Source of the DNA: JBJMQS01 sp045802605
Lineage (GTDB): Bacteria; Planctomycetota; Planctomycetia; Gemmatales; Gemmataceae
DNA length: 64,000 nucleotides
Assembly: GCA_045802605.1 (NCBI GenBank)
Contig: JBJMQS010000003.1
Span: 102,697-166,696 of the forward strand
Direction: 5' to 3'
The translations under genes were made by a program, and so were the position numbers. The stretch's first letter is position 1, and every line of letters starts with the position of its first letter. Below the pieces are notes generated by a model that made no database searches, was not told the DNA's origin, and worked only from the letters and a program-made list of their open reading frames with translations. Below, in pieces: positions 18,394 through 26,210 of this stretch.

Positions 18394-19361
18394 ATCTCCG
18401 CGAAACCAAAATTACCGATCAGGGTCTCGCCGGTTTAGCGGGATTGCAATCTCTGGAAATGCTCGAATTGGGTCAAACGAATATCACAGGGGTCGGCTTG
18501 CAATCGCTTGCGGGCTCCAAGACGTTCAAGATCCTCGACCTTAATTCCGCCAAGATCACCGATGCTGGTTTGCAGCAAATGCCGAAGTGGGAAAATCTTT
18601 ACATCCTGACGTTGTTCCGCTGTCACATCACCGATGAAGGTTTGAAAGGGCTGGCCGGTCAGCCCGCGCTGCAAAACCTCGACCTGTCCTACACCGGTGT
18701 TACCGGCAGCGGGTTGAAAGAGTTGACAGCACGCACGAAACTGCAGCGGCTTGAGTTGATAGGGGCGAAAGTCACGGACGAAGGCCTCGCTGGGTTGGCC
18801 GGATTGACGTCATTGCAACAATTAAGGCTCGACAGCAATTCCAAGTTGACCGGTGCTGGGTTCTCGGCGTTGAGTGGCATGAATTCTCTGGAGCACTTGC
18901 ACCTTCGCAAAACGGCCGTCAATGACGCAGGGCTCGCAGCTTTGCCCGACTTGCCCGCGCTGCAATTGCTTGACCTCTCGCAAACCAAGATCACCGACGC
19001 GGCCATGAAAGAAATCGCCCGGCAAAAAGCGATCACGCAACTGGACATCGGCGGCACCCGCGTCACAGGCATCGCTTTGAAAGAGCTCATCAGTTGCGAA
19101 CAACTCAAGTCACTCAACCTCAGCGGCTCAGCCATCAATGACGATGGATTGCGGGTGCTGGCTGACCTTGCTGGACTGACAACCGTGAGCCTGTCCTATA
19201 CTCTCGTCACCGACGCAGGCGCTGAGTCACTGGCCAAAATGAAATCGCTAAAGCAGTTGAGCTTAACTCAAACAAAAATCACCGCGGCCGGCCATGACAA
19301 GCTGAAGCAAGCCTTGCCCCACTGCCGGATCGATTGGAGCTATCGCAACGAGAAGGATTGA
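18363..19361 (+). CDS. Leucine-rich-repeat protein, C-terminal piece of the same frameshifted gene
   Basis: 332 residues of uninterrupted LRRs, about thirteen units of ~24 residues (L..L.L..TKITDAGL..LAGL). The ATG at 18363 is an internal Met (MAPLKSLQRLNLRE), not a natural start: no ribosome binding site and no signal peptide. In-frame LRR sequence continues upstream to the lost base near 18338, so the original gene was 17938-19361 and made a ~474-residue secreted LRR protein. Such proteins are common in planctomycetes; binding partners are unknown. It ends against a hairpin shared with the convergent gene at 19415. Confidence 0.78.
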   Translation: MAPLKSLQRLNLRETKITDQGLAGLAGLQSLEMLELGQTNITGVGLQSLAGSKTFKILDLNSAKITDAGLQQMPKWENLYILTLFRCHITDEGLKGLAGQPALQNLDLSYTGVTGSGLKELTARTKLQRLELIGAKVTDEGLAGLAGLTSLQQLRLDSNSKLTGAGFSALSGMNSLEHLHLRKTAVNDAGLAALPDLPALQLLDLSQTKITDAAMKEIARQKAITQLDIGGTRVTGIALKELISCEQLKSLNLSGSAINDDGLRVLADLAGLTTVSLSYTLVTDAGAESLAKMKSLKQLSLTQTKITAAGHDKLKQALPHCRIDWSYRNEKD

Positions 19362-19363
19362 AA

Positions 19364-19409
19364 GTCCGCCGAGTCCGCGAAGCTTGATGGCTTCGCGGAC
19401 TTGGCGGAC
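19364..19409. terminator. Bidirectional hairpin terminator between convergent genes
   Basis: Arms GTCCGCCGAGTCCGCGAAGC (19364-19383) and its complement (19390-19409) pair over 20 positions with one G-T, with a 6-nt loop. It sits 2 bp after the LRR stop and 5 bp before the stop of the minus-strand gene, so it probably ends both transcripts. No long T run on either side. Confidence 0.7.
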
Positions 19410-19414
19410 AAATC

Positions 19415-21928
19415 TCACGGATTCACAGAAACCTGGAATGTCTGGCTCACCGTGTTGCCCTCGAGATCTCGCGCTTGCACGGTGATGTTCGCCGTACCCG
19501 TGCCACCGGCAAAGTGCAGAGTGAGCTTGTCGCCGACAAATGATGTGCTCACAACCGCAGGGTTATCGTTGGTTGTTACGGTGAAGGCCAAGCGATCGCT
19601 GTGGCGTGAAACGAAAACGTCTTTGATCGCGGCATAGTTCGAGAATCGGGTATCGGTCGGGAAGTTCGTGCCGCTGTAGTTTTGCATCGGCAGTTCGTTG
19701 AACACGCCGCCATGATCGGTAATTGGGAACGTCGCCAACTGATCAATAACACTTAAGCCATTGACCACATGGCCGAAAACGGTGAAGCCACCGTTTTGCA
19801 CGTCGAGGTTCGAGGAGTTGTCAATGAGGTTGAAGTAAAACTGGCTCGTCGCGCTATTGGGGTCGCCGGCGAGCTTGGCCATGGCGATGGTGCCGCGGGT
19901 GTTCGAGATGCCCGGCTCATTGGGGATCGGCGCATCGGTCGTAATGGGATCCAGCCGCGATGGGGCGGTGTGGAACTGGAAGGCACCGCCCTGCAGGACA
20001 AAGTCGTGCACCAGACGATGGAAGATGGAATTGTCGTAATCGGCTCGGCGGACATAGTTGAGAAAGTTGGCCACCGTCAACGGGGTCTGCTGATCGAGCA
20101 ATTCCACATCAACCGGTCCGGCAATCGTGTCGAAGCGCACGACCGATTGCACGACATCAACGTCCGAGAAGAAGTTGGACAAATTGATCACCTGATCGGC
20201 CGCGCCGGCTTTCACTGTGACATCGGGCATCGCGTTAGATACCGTCGGCGCGGAGTTCAGGATGACGGTGGTAGTTAATTCATTGGTGTTTCCTAACTGA
20301 TCGGTCGCTTGAATCGTGATTGTGTTCTGCCCCAGGTTGAGAGGCACAGCGAGGAAATGATAGTCTCCGTTAGTGTCGGCAGTCGTCGTCGAGTTGGTTT
20401 GCACAAGCTTAACTTGAGCGTTGGGGTCCGTGTGCCCGTCGAGGTTGACAGTTGGCAGACTCGTGATGTAGTCGCCCTTGGTGCCTGTGTCCGACAAGTC
20501 GTTGAGGTTGAATCTCGGCAGCGCGACCGAGCTGTCGAGCGTAAAGGTCACGGTGGCCGGCGCCGACTGATTGCCGGCGTGGTCCATCGCCACAAAACTA
20601 ATCGTGTGCTGGCCGTCGTCGAAGCCGCCCAGCACAAAGTTCGTGATGAAGCTGAAGTTGCCGTTGGCGTCGAAGCTGACGTTCTCGGCCGGTTCACGGT
20701 CCACATTCACTTGAATGGAACTAATACTGCCGTTGTCTTTTGCTTGCCCCGTGATGGTCAAGTTGGTCTTCTGCGTGGGGTTGCCGTTGGGAGATGTAAT
20801 CGTGATAGTGGGCGCAGAGTGGTCGGCGAAGGCGCCGGGGCTTGTGAATGGGCTGTCGTCGTTCTCGAAGGCGTAGAAACTCAATCGCCATTCCAGCGTG
20901 TTGCCGTCAAAGCCGCGAACGTTGGGACCCCCACCCGCGCCTGGGCCAGTGAGAATGTCCTCGCTGTTGTCATCGCCGAAATCCATCTTGGATACGAACA
21001 CACCGCCGGTGAAGCTGGGATCGTAGGCATAGATGCTCTTGGCGAGTTTGAGCGAAGTGCCGTCGAAGACTTCCACGTGCGGTCCGCCGCCGGGGCCAGC
21101 GCCAGTGATAATGTCGTCTCTCCCGTCGCCGGTGATATCGCCAGCCGCGACTCGGACGCCGCCAGTGAAATGCGGATCGTAGGCGACGAAACTGCGAACG
21201 ACCTGGAGGCCAGTGACCGGATCGAGAACATTGACGATCGGCATTCCGCCTTCGCCCGCTCCGGCAATTATGTCAGCTCGGCCATCACCCGTGATGTCGC
21301 CCGCGCCGACGTACACGCCGCCGCTGAACGCGGCATCAAACGCGTACGCACTGAGCACCAACTGGCCGGTGACACCGTCAAACACTTCGACGTGCGGCCC
21401 ACCCCCGGGACCCGCGCCGGTGATGATGTCGTCCTTGCCATCGCCAGTGACATCGCCGACCGCCACACGCACCCCGCCGCCAAACCCGCGATCATAGGCG
21501 AGGAAGTCGAAAAGCACATTGCCCGATCCGCCGTCGAATACTCTCACGCGCGGCGTTCCGCCGTCACCCGCGCCAACGACGATGTCCGCTTTGCCGTCGC
21601 CATTGACATCGCCCGCGGCCACGAAGACACCGCCGGAGAAATTCGTTTCGAACGCCAAGAACTCTCGGATCTCGGCGCCGGTCTTCCCGCTATACACCTT
21701 CACCAGTGGTGCGCCACCACGCCCGGCCCCCGCAATGATGTCAAAGGCCCCGTCGCCATCGACGTCGGCCGAAGCGACTGTCACGCCGCCGCCGAAAATG
21801 GCCGGGGTGACACGTTGCTCCAAACTGCCCCCGCCACCAAGCCTGTTGCACGGCGCTTTGCGAATCGTTTTGGGTCGCGAAAAGAAGCGGCGAATGTTGG
21901 ACAGCCAGAGACGGAATCGAGTGCGCAT
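19415..21928 (-). CDS. Secreted FG-GAP repeat protein with a cyclophilin-type peptidyl-prolyl isomerase domain
   Basis: About 837 residues. The basic N-terminus leads to SLEQRVTPA, the planctomycete export motif. Residues ~45-370 hold six FG-GAP/VCBS units with calcium-type signatures (DVDGDG, DVNGDG, DVTGDG, DITGDG twice, DFGDDN). Residues ~375-560 contain Ig-like or Big domains (APTITITSPNGNP; PATVTFTLDSS). Residues ~590-770 form a cyclophilin domain: VRFDTIAGPVDVELL, the FHRLVHDFVLQGG core, SQFYFNL and FGHVVNGLSVIDQL are typical of bacterial PPIases. A final ~60-residue beta domain closes it. A GTG lies upstream at 21940, but ATG 21928 has GGAG at 6-nt spacing and is preferred. Proline isomerisation on or outside the cell surface is inferred. 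Confidence 0.87.
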   Translation of the reverse strand: MRTRFRLWLSNIRRFFSRPKTIRKAPCNRLGGGGSLEQRVTPAIFGGGVTVASADVDGDGAFDIIAGAGRGGAPLVKVYSGKTGAEIREFLAFETNFSGGVFVAAGDVNGDGKADIVVGAGDGGTPRVRVFDGGSGNVLFDFLAYDRGFGGGVRVAVGDVTGDGKDDIITGAGPGGGPHVEVFDGVTGQLVLSAYAFDAAFSGGVYVGAGDITGDGRADIIAGAGEGGMPIVNVLDPVTGLQVVRSFVAYDPHFTGGVRVAAGDITGDGRDDIITGAGPGGGPHVEVFDGTSLKLAKSIYAYDPSFTGGVFVSKMDFGDDNSEDILTGPGAGGGPNVRGFDGNTLEWRLSFYAFENDDSPFTSPGAFADHSAPTITITSPNGNPTQKTNLTITGQAKDNGSISSIQVNVDREPAENVSFDANGNFSFITNFVLGGFDDGQHTISFVAMDHAGNQSAPATVTFTLDSSVALPRFNLNDLSDTGTKGDYITSLPTVNLDGHTDPNAQVKLVQTNSTTTADTNGDYHFLAVPLNLGQNTITIQATDQLGNTNELTTTVILNSAPTVSNAMPDVTVKAGAADQVINLSNFFSDVDVVQSVVRFDTIAGPVDVELLDQQTPLTVANFLNYVRRADYDNSIFHRLVHDFVLQGGAFQFHTAPSRLDPITTDAPIPNEPGISNTRGTIAMAKLAGDPNSATSQFYFNLIDNSSNLDVQNGGFTVFGHVVNGLSVIDQLATFPITDHGGVFNELPMQNYSGTNFPTDTRFSNYAAIKDVFVSRHSDRLAFTVTTNDNPAVVSTSFVGDKLTLHFAGGTGTANITVQARDLEGNTVSQTFQVSVNP

Positions 21929-22193
21929 GGGGATCTCCACAGCTTAATCCGATGATGATCGAACATGAAATCGGCGGCAACCGAACCGATCCGTGGACTG
22001 GGAAGCGAGGCCGATATGACTCTAGTGGCTTTGCGGGTTTCAGGGCGTCTAAGAAAAGCCTAACGGCCCCGTCGCAGGCCGGCAACTCCTGGATTCACGG
22101 AATTAGGCTTCCCTGGCGTTACATATCTGCCACTGACAATCCCGCCGGAACGGCTACGATGGACCCCGGTATTCGTTCCCAAGGAGTCGTCCC

Positions 22194-23492
22194 GTGCGCA
22201 AGTCACTTTTGATCGGATTCGGTCTTGTTGTCGCCACCGCTGTTCTAGCCGAAGAGCCGGCAAAAAAAGAAGAGTCGAAGGGAAAGGTCGCTCCACTCAT
22301 CAAGCTGATATTTTCGTCGAAGGCGGAAGCGCCCGCGGATAAACCGAAGACCCCGCCTCTGCCAACCGGCACGCACGAGACAACCAAGACGACTTCCGTG
22401 AAAGGCGAGACCAAGGGACTCAAGCTGCAGACGCTTTGCTCGGGTAGCGACGGCATGGTGTACGCATTGCTCGGTTCCGATCGCTACGGCGACAAGGTTT
22501 CATCCGGCGAGGTGCAAGTCTTTGATACGGCTGGCGAGAAGATTCGTGGCTGGAAGTTGAACTTCCAGGGGCAAGCCATCAACTGTGCGCCCAATGGCAC
22601 GGTGTACGTGGCGGGTGATGGCAAGATCGCGGCCTTCGATGCCGAGGGACACATCAAGTCGGAATCGGATCTGCCCTTCGTGAAAACGCTTCTGGGCGAC
22701 GTTGACAAAATCAAGAAGAAGGCCGAAGAGCAGCGACAAAGCGAAATTCAATCGGCCGAGGAACAGGTCAAGGAGTTCAAAAAGGAAGCGGACGAAATTC
22801 GGAAGAAAGACGAGGACAAACGCACCGACACGGAAAAGAGCCAGCTCAAGCGCAATGAATCGATGGCCAAAGTCTACGAGCAGATGCTCGAGCGGGCGAA
22901 AAAGAAATCCGTCGATGACATGGTGGGACAGACCACCTCCCGGCTCAAAGCCGTCAATGCCGTGGCCGCCACCGACAAAGACCTATTCGTGGTCTCCGGC
23001 GAAATGAAAGGCTACGGCTACGCCGTGTGGCGCATGGATCCGTCGTTCGATAATGCCAAGCAGGTGATGTCCGGCCTGCGTGGCTGTTGCGGTCAAATGG
23101 ATATTCAGTGCTGCGATGATTGCCTGGTGGTCGCGCAAAACTGTGACCACAACGTCGGCAAATACGATCGCGAGGGCAAGAAGATCAGCACCTTTGGCAA
23201 GCGGGCAGGCCGGGATGACACCGATGGATTTGGAAGCTGTTGCAATCCGATGAACGTGCGAGCCGGTGCCGAAGGGCGAGTGTATACGGCCGAAAGCGAA
23301 GGCATCGTCCGCGTGTTTGACAAGGACGGCAAGCAAGAAGGTGTTATTGGCACTGTCAAGGTTTCAGGTGGTTGCAAGAACGTCGCGATCGCGGTCTCCG
23401 CGGATGGCAACACGGTTTGGTTCTGCGATCAACCGAATTCAAAGATCCACGTAATGACCCGTAAGGTCGAATCGGCCAAAGCTGTGAACTAG
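22194..23492 (+). CDS. Secreted Cys-rich NHL-like beta-propeller protein with coiled-coil insert
   Basis: 432 residues, GTG start with AAGGAG about 6 nt upstream. Residues 1-18 are a signal peptide (LLIGFGLVVATAVLA). The body looks like NHL or WD-type propeller blades (GMVYALLGSDRYGDKVSSGEVQVFD; GTVYVAGDGKIAAFDAEG), interrupted at ~165-245 by a Lys/Glu-rich coiled coil. The second half has double-Cys motifs (RGCCGQMD, IQCCDDC, FGSCCNPMNV), a pattern I associate with planctomycete propeller proteins of unknown role. The next gene starts 15 bp later and encodes another Cys-containing secreted protein, so an operon is likely. Metal or thiol chemistry is a guess from the cysteines only. Confidence 0.8.
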   Translation: MRKSLLIGFGLVVATAVLAEEPAKKEESKGKVAPLIKLIFSSKAEAPADKPKTPPLPTGTHETTKTTSVKGETKGLKLQTLCSGSDGMVYALLGSDRYGDKVSSGEVQVFDTAGEKIRGWKLNFQGQAINCAPNGTVYVAGDGKIAAFDAEGHIKSESDLPFVKTLLGDVDKIKKKAEEQRQSEIQSAEEQVKEFKKEADEIRKKDEDKRTDTEKSQLKRNESMAKVYEQMLERAKKKSVDDMVGQTTSRLKAVNAVAATDKDLFVVSGEMKGYGYAVWRMDPSFDNAKQVMSGLRGCCGQMDIQCCDDCLVVAQNCDHNVGKYDREGKKISTFGKRAGRDDTDGFGSCCNPMNVRAGAEGRVYTAESEGIVRVFDKDGKQEGVIGTVKVSGGCKNVAIAVSADGNTVWFCDQPNSKIHVMTRKVESAKAVN

Positions 23493-23507
23493 TCGGAGTT
23501 TCTTGCC

Positions 23508-24347
23508 ATGAGAAAATTGGCCATTCTTGCAATCGCTTGCGCTGTAACTGGCCTCGCGGTCGCGCGTCCGGACAGGCCCACGTTCACCGTCGTGGTCATG
23601 GACCCGCTCGCGCTTCCACTGTCGTGTCCGTGTGTGAAAGGCTACGCCCAGCGCGACTACGGGAAGCTAGGAACATATCTGGAGCAAAAGCTTGGCCAAC
23701 CGGTGAAGGTGGAATTCTCCGAGTCACTCGTGAAGGCGCTGCAGGACAAGACCGATGGCAAGGCCGACTTGGTGATCGGGAAGTACTCCGTGGTTCAATT
23801 CGACGCCAAGCGCAGCGGCCAAAAGCTCACGCCGTTGGCATCCCTCACCGGCAAGGACGGGAAGACCACGCAGACCGGTTTGGTGATAGTGCTGAGTGAG
23901 GATCCAGCCAAGAAGATTGAAGACCTCAAGGATTACAAGATTCTCTACGGCAACGTCGAGGCCGACGAAAAGCACGCGGCGGTTATGCAGATGTTCAAGA
24001 ATCACAAATTTGTGATTCCCGAGAAGCCCGCGACCTGCGCCGCCTGTGATGAGGGCGCACTCAAGCTCATGGAAATGGGCAAGGCCGGCGAAAAAGGAGC
24101 GGCCGTCATTTCGAGTTATGCCAAGCCGCTGTTGGACGGCTGTGGCACGGTGCCGAAAGGCGCGTTGCGAGTCATCGCCGAGACAGAACCGGTGCCGTTC
24201 GTCACCGCCTTCCTCAATGACAACCTCAGCTCAGAGTTGCGTGAGGCCGTGACCAAAGCGATCTGGGATGTGAAAGACGATCCGGAACTGTGCCGCGTGC
24301 TTGAAACAAAAAATGGCTTCATCAAGTTCGAGTCAAAAAAAAAGTAA
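23508..24347 (+). CDS. PhnD/SsuA-type substrate-binding protein, probably the N-terminal half of an SBP-PQQ fusion
   Basis: 279 residues. Signal peptide at 1-19 (LAILAIACAVTGLAVA), then a periplasmic-binding fold of the PhnD/phosphonate type: VVVMDPLALPLSCPCVKGYAQRDY, DLVIGKYSVVQFD, TQTGLVIVLSEDP, AAVISSYAKPLL and PVPFVTAFLND are the family landmarks. Cysteines in SCPC, CAAC, DGCG and ELCR set it apart from ordinary phosphonate binders. No ABC permease or ATPase lies nearby, so transport is doubtful. The gene ends TCA-AAA-AAA-AAG-TAA: a run of nine A at 24335-24343 directly before the stop contains the heptamer A-AAA-AAG. The -1 frame past it runs straight into the PQQ propeller downstream. 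SD for the ATG at 23508 is weak. Confidence 0.82.
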   Translation: MRKLAILAIACAVTGLAVARPDRPTFTVVVMDPLALPLSCPCVKGYAQRDYGKLGTYLEQKLGQPVKVEFSESLVKALQDKTDGKADLVIGKYSVVQFDAKRSGQKLTPLASLTGKDGKTTQTGLVIVLSEDPAKKIEDLKDYKILYGNVEADEKHAAVMQMFKNHKFVIPEKPATCAACDEGALKLMEMGKAGEKGAAVISSYAKPLLDGCGTVPKGALRVIAETEPVPFVTAFLNDNLSSELREAVTKAIWDVKDDPELCRVLETKNGFIKFESKKK

Positions 24348-24406
24348 TCCATAACTCGACATGGCCCGGTTGGCGGGGCGAGAACCGCGACGCCGGGGTT
24401 TCTTCT

Positions 24407-25510
24407 TTGCCCGATCGCATTCCGCACAAACAACTCTGGCGAAAACTGATGCCCAGCCCCGGCCTCGGCGGCATCGCGGCGACGGACCGCGTTGTGATTG
24501 TGTCGGGCCGGGATCAAAACGACACGCTTGATCTGTGGCGCTGTCTCGACGCGGCGACGGGGGAGACACTCTGGTCGCTACGCTACTCCGCGCCGGGAAA
24601 GCTTGACTACGGTGCTTCGCCGCGTGCTACGCCGCTGATCCACGGCGACATTGTTTATTGCTACGGGGCGTTTGGACATTTGCATGCGGTTAACATTTTG
24701 ACGGGCAAAGTGATTTGGAAATACGACAGCGTCGAGGAGTTCGGCGCTCCTCTGGAAGAACTCTCATGGGGGTTTTGTGGCTCGCCGCTCGTGGTGGGGA
24801 ACAAACTCATTTATTATCCGGGAGGGCCGGAGGCCGCTCTGGTCGCACTGGAACTGGACACCGGCAAAGTCATTTGGAAGACACCGGGTGCGAAGCCCGC
24901 ATACGGTTCGTTTATCGCCGCGACGTTCGGCGGCATCCAGCAGGTCATCGGACATGACTCGGCAACATTGGGCGGGTGGGAGGTGGCGACGGGGAAGCGG
25001 CTTTGGTCGCTCACACCCGGTCGCGCCGGCGACTTCAATGTGCCCACCCCCATTGTGTTCGAAGGCCGACTCATTGTTTCAACCGAAAACAATGGAACGC
25101 GGATGTACCAATTCAACTCGAGCGGGCGAATCGATCCAAAACCTGTCGCGCGCAATGACGCCCTAAATCCGGACACCCATTCCCCGGTGCGCATTGGGGA
25201 CCGTTTGTATGGCGCTCATGGCGATCTTTTTTGTCTCGACTTGTCCGATAAATTGCGAACGCGCTGGTCCGCAAGTGAGTCTTCTTTTGGGCACTATACG
25301 ACCGCTGTCGCTAGCCAAGAGCGACTATTGCTAATCTCGCTCGATGCCGAGGCGTGGCTCTTGGATGCGACCGCGGACAAGTTCATCCTGCTCGATCACC
25401 GAAAATTGCTGGACGACGAAGGCGACATGTATGCCCACCCAGCATTTGCAACGGGTAAGATGATCATTCGTGCCAGTAACGCCGTGATTTGTTTTGACTT
25501 AGAACCCTAA
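24407..25510 (+). CDS. PQQ-type beta-propeller repeat protein lacking its own clear start
   Basis: 367 residues from a TTG at 24407. Propeller blades carry the PQQ pattern (CLDAATGETLWSLRY, AVNILTGKVIWKYD, ALELDTGKVIWKTPG, WEVATGKRLWSL). The reading frame is already coding upstream of the TTG: from about 24344 it reads VIHNSTWPGWRGENRDAGVS, and WPGWRG.NRD is the standard opening motif of planctomycete PQQ-repeat proteins. There is no ATG, GTG, TTG or CTG between that motif and an in-frame TGA near 24301; the ATG at 24361 is in another frame. The protein therefore probably depends on a -1 shift from the preceding substrate-binding gene, or the A9 run is miscounted. With the fusion it would inherit the upstream signal peptide. 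Confidence 0.8.
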   Translation: MPDRIPHKQLWRKLMPSPGLGGIAATDRVVIVSGRDQNDTLDLWRCLDAATGETLWSLRYSAPGKLDYGASPRATPLIHGDIVYCYGAFGHLHAVNILTGKVIWKYDSVEEFGAPLEELSWGFCGSPLVVGNKLIYYPGGPEAALVALELDTGKVIWKTPGAKPAYGSFIAATFGGIQQVIGHDSATLGGWEVATGKRLWSLTPGRAGDFNVPTPIVFEGRLIVSTENNGTRMYQFNSSGRIDPKPVARNDALNPDTHSPVRIGDRLYGAHGDLFCLDLSDKLRTRWSASESSFGHYTTAVASQERLLLISLDAEAWLLDATADKFILLDHRKLLDDEGDMYAHPAFATGKMIIRASNAVICFDLEP

Positions 25511-25598
25511 TGGCATCCGCAAAATGTGCCATAATTGACCCGGTCCTTATCTCTATTTAGACTGGGACCATCGGCTAACTAACCCGGGATACATTTCG

Positions 25599-26204
25599 GT
25601 GCCCGATTTGGATCGCGATACTGAGCGGCTACTCTCGGCGGCGAAAGCCGGCGACTCTGACGCGCTTGGCCGGGCGCTCGATTCGTGCCGCAATTATCTT
25701 TTGATGGTTGCCGACAAAGAACTCGATCCAAAGCTCAGGGCCAAGGGCGGCGCATCCGACATCGTGCAGCAAACGTTTCTGGAAGCGCAACAGGCCTTTG
25801 GTCGATTCGAAGGCGGATCCGAGCAAGAGTTATTGGCGTGGCTCCGGCGGTTGTTGCTCAATAACGTCTTGAACTTTCGACGGCATTGGGTGAATACAGA
25901 CAAACGACAGGTCGATTTGGAAGTGCCGATCGCGCCAAGCCCTTCGCGAACTGGCAACTCATGGCTGCCGGACGGCGGGTTGACGCCGAGCCGCGAGATG
26001 ATGGTTGATGAGCGCGATGCCAACCTGAATGCCATCATCGCCCGGCTACCCGAAGATTATCAACAAGTTTTGAATCTTCGCTACCGCGAGAACCGTGCGT
26101 TTGAAAAGATTGCCATCACGATGAATCGTTCCGCCAATGCGGTGAGAAAACTTTGGGCGCGTGCCATCGAACGGCTGCAAGAAGAACTCGACGCCGGGCA
26201 GTGA
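25599..26204 (+). CDS. ECF-type RNA polymerase sigma factor
   Basis: 201 residues, GTG start. Region 2 is at ~15-85 (GGASDIVQQTFLEAQQAFGRFEG; FLAWLRRLLLNN-like), and region 4 at ~140-195 (ARLPEDYQQVLNLRYRENRAFEKIAITMNRSANAVRKLWARAIERLQ) forms a clear helix-turn-helix. It belongs to the planctomycete sigma-70 subfamily that usually precedes a membrane Ser/Thr kinase, and the kinase gene starts 7 nt after its stop. The pair is likely cotranscribed and the kinase may control the sigma factor (family-level inference). Target promoters cannot be told from the window. Confidence 0.9.
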   Translation: MPDLDRDTERLLSAAKAGDSDALGRALDSCRNYLLMVADKELDPKLRAKGGASDIVQQTFLEAQQAFGRFEGGSEQELLAWLRRLLLNNVLNFRRHWVNTDKRQVDLEVPIAPSPSRTGNSWLPDGGLTPSREMMVDERDANLNAIIARLPEDYQQVLNLRYRENRAFEKIAITMNRSANAVRKLWARAIERLQEELDAGQ

Positions 26205-26210
26205 GCCATC

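Noticed and set aside
20309..21955. 548-residue plus-strand frame
   Set aside because: Antisense to the FG-GAP/cyclophilin gene; its repeats mirror the FG-GAP repeats and it has no own start signal.
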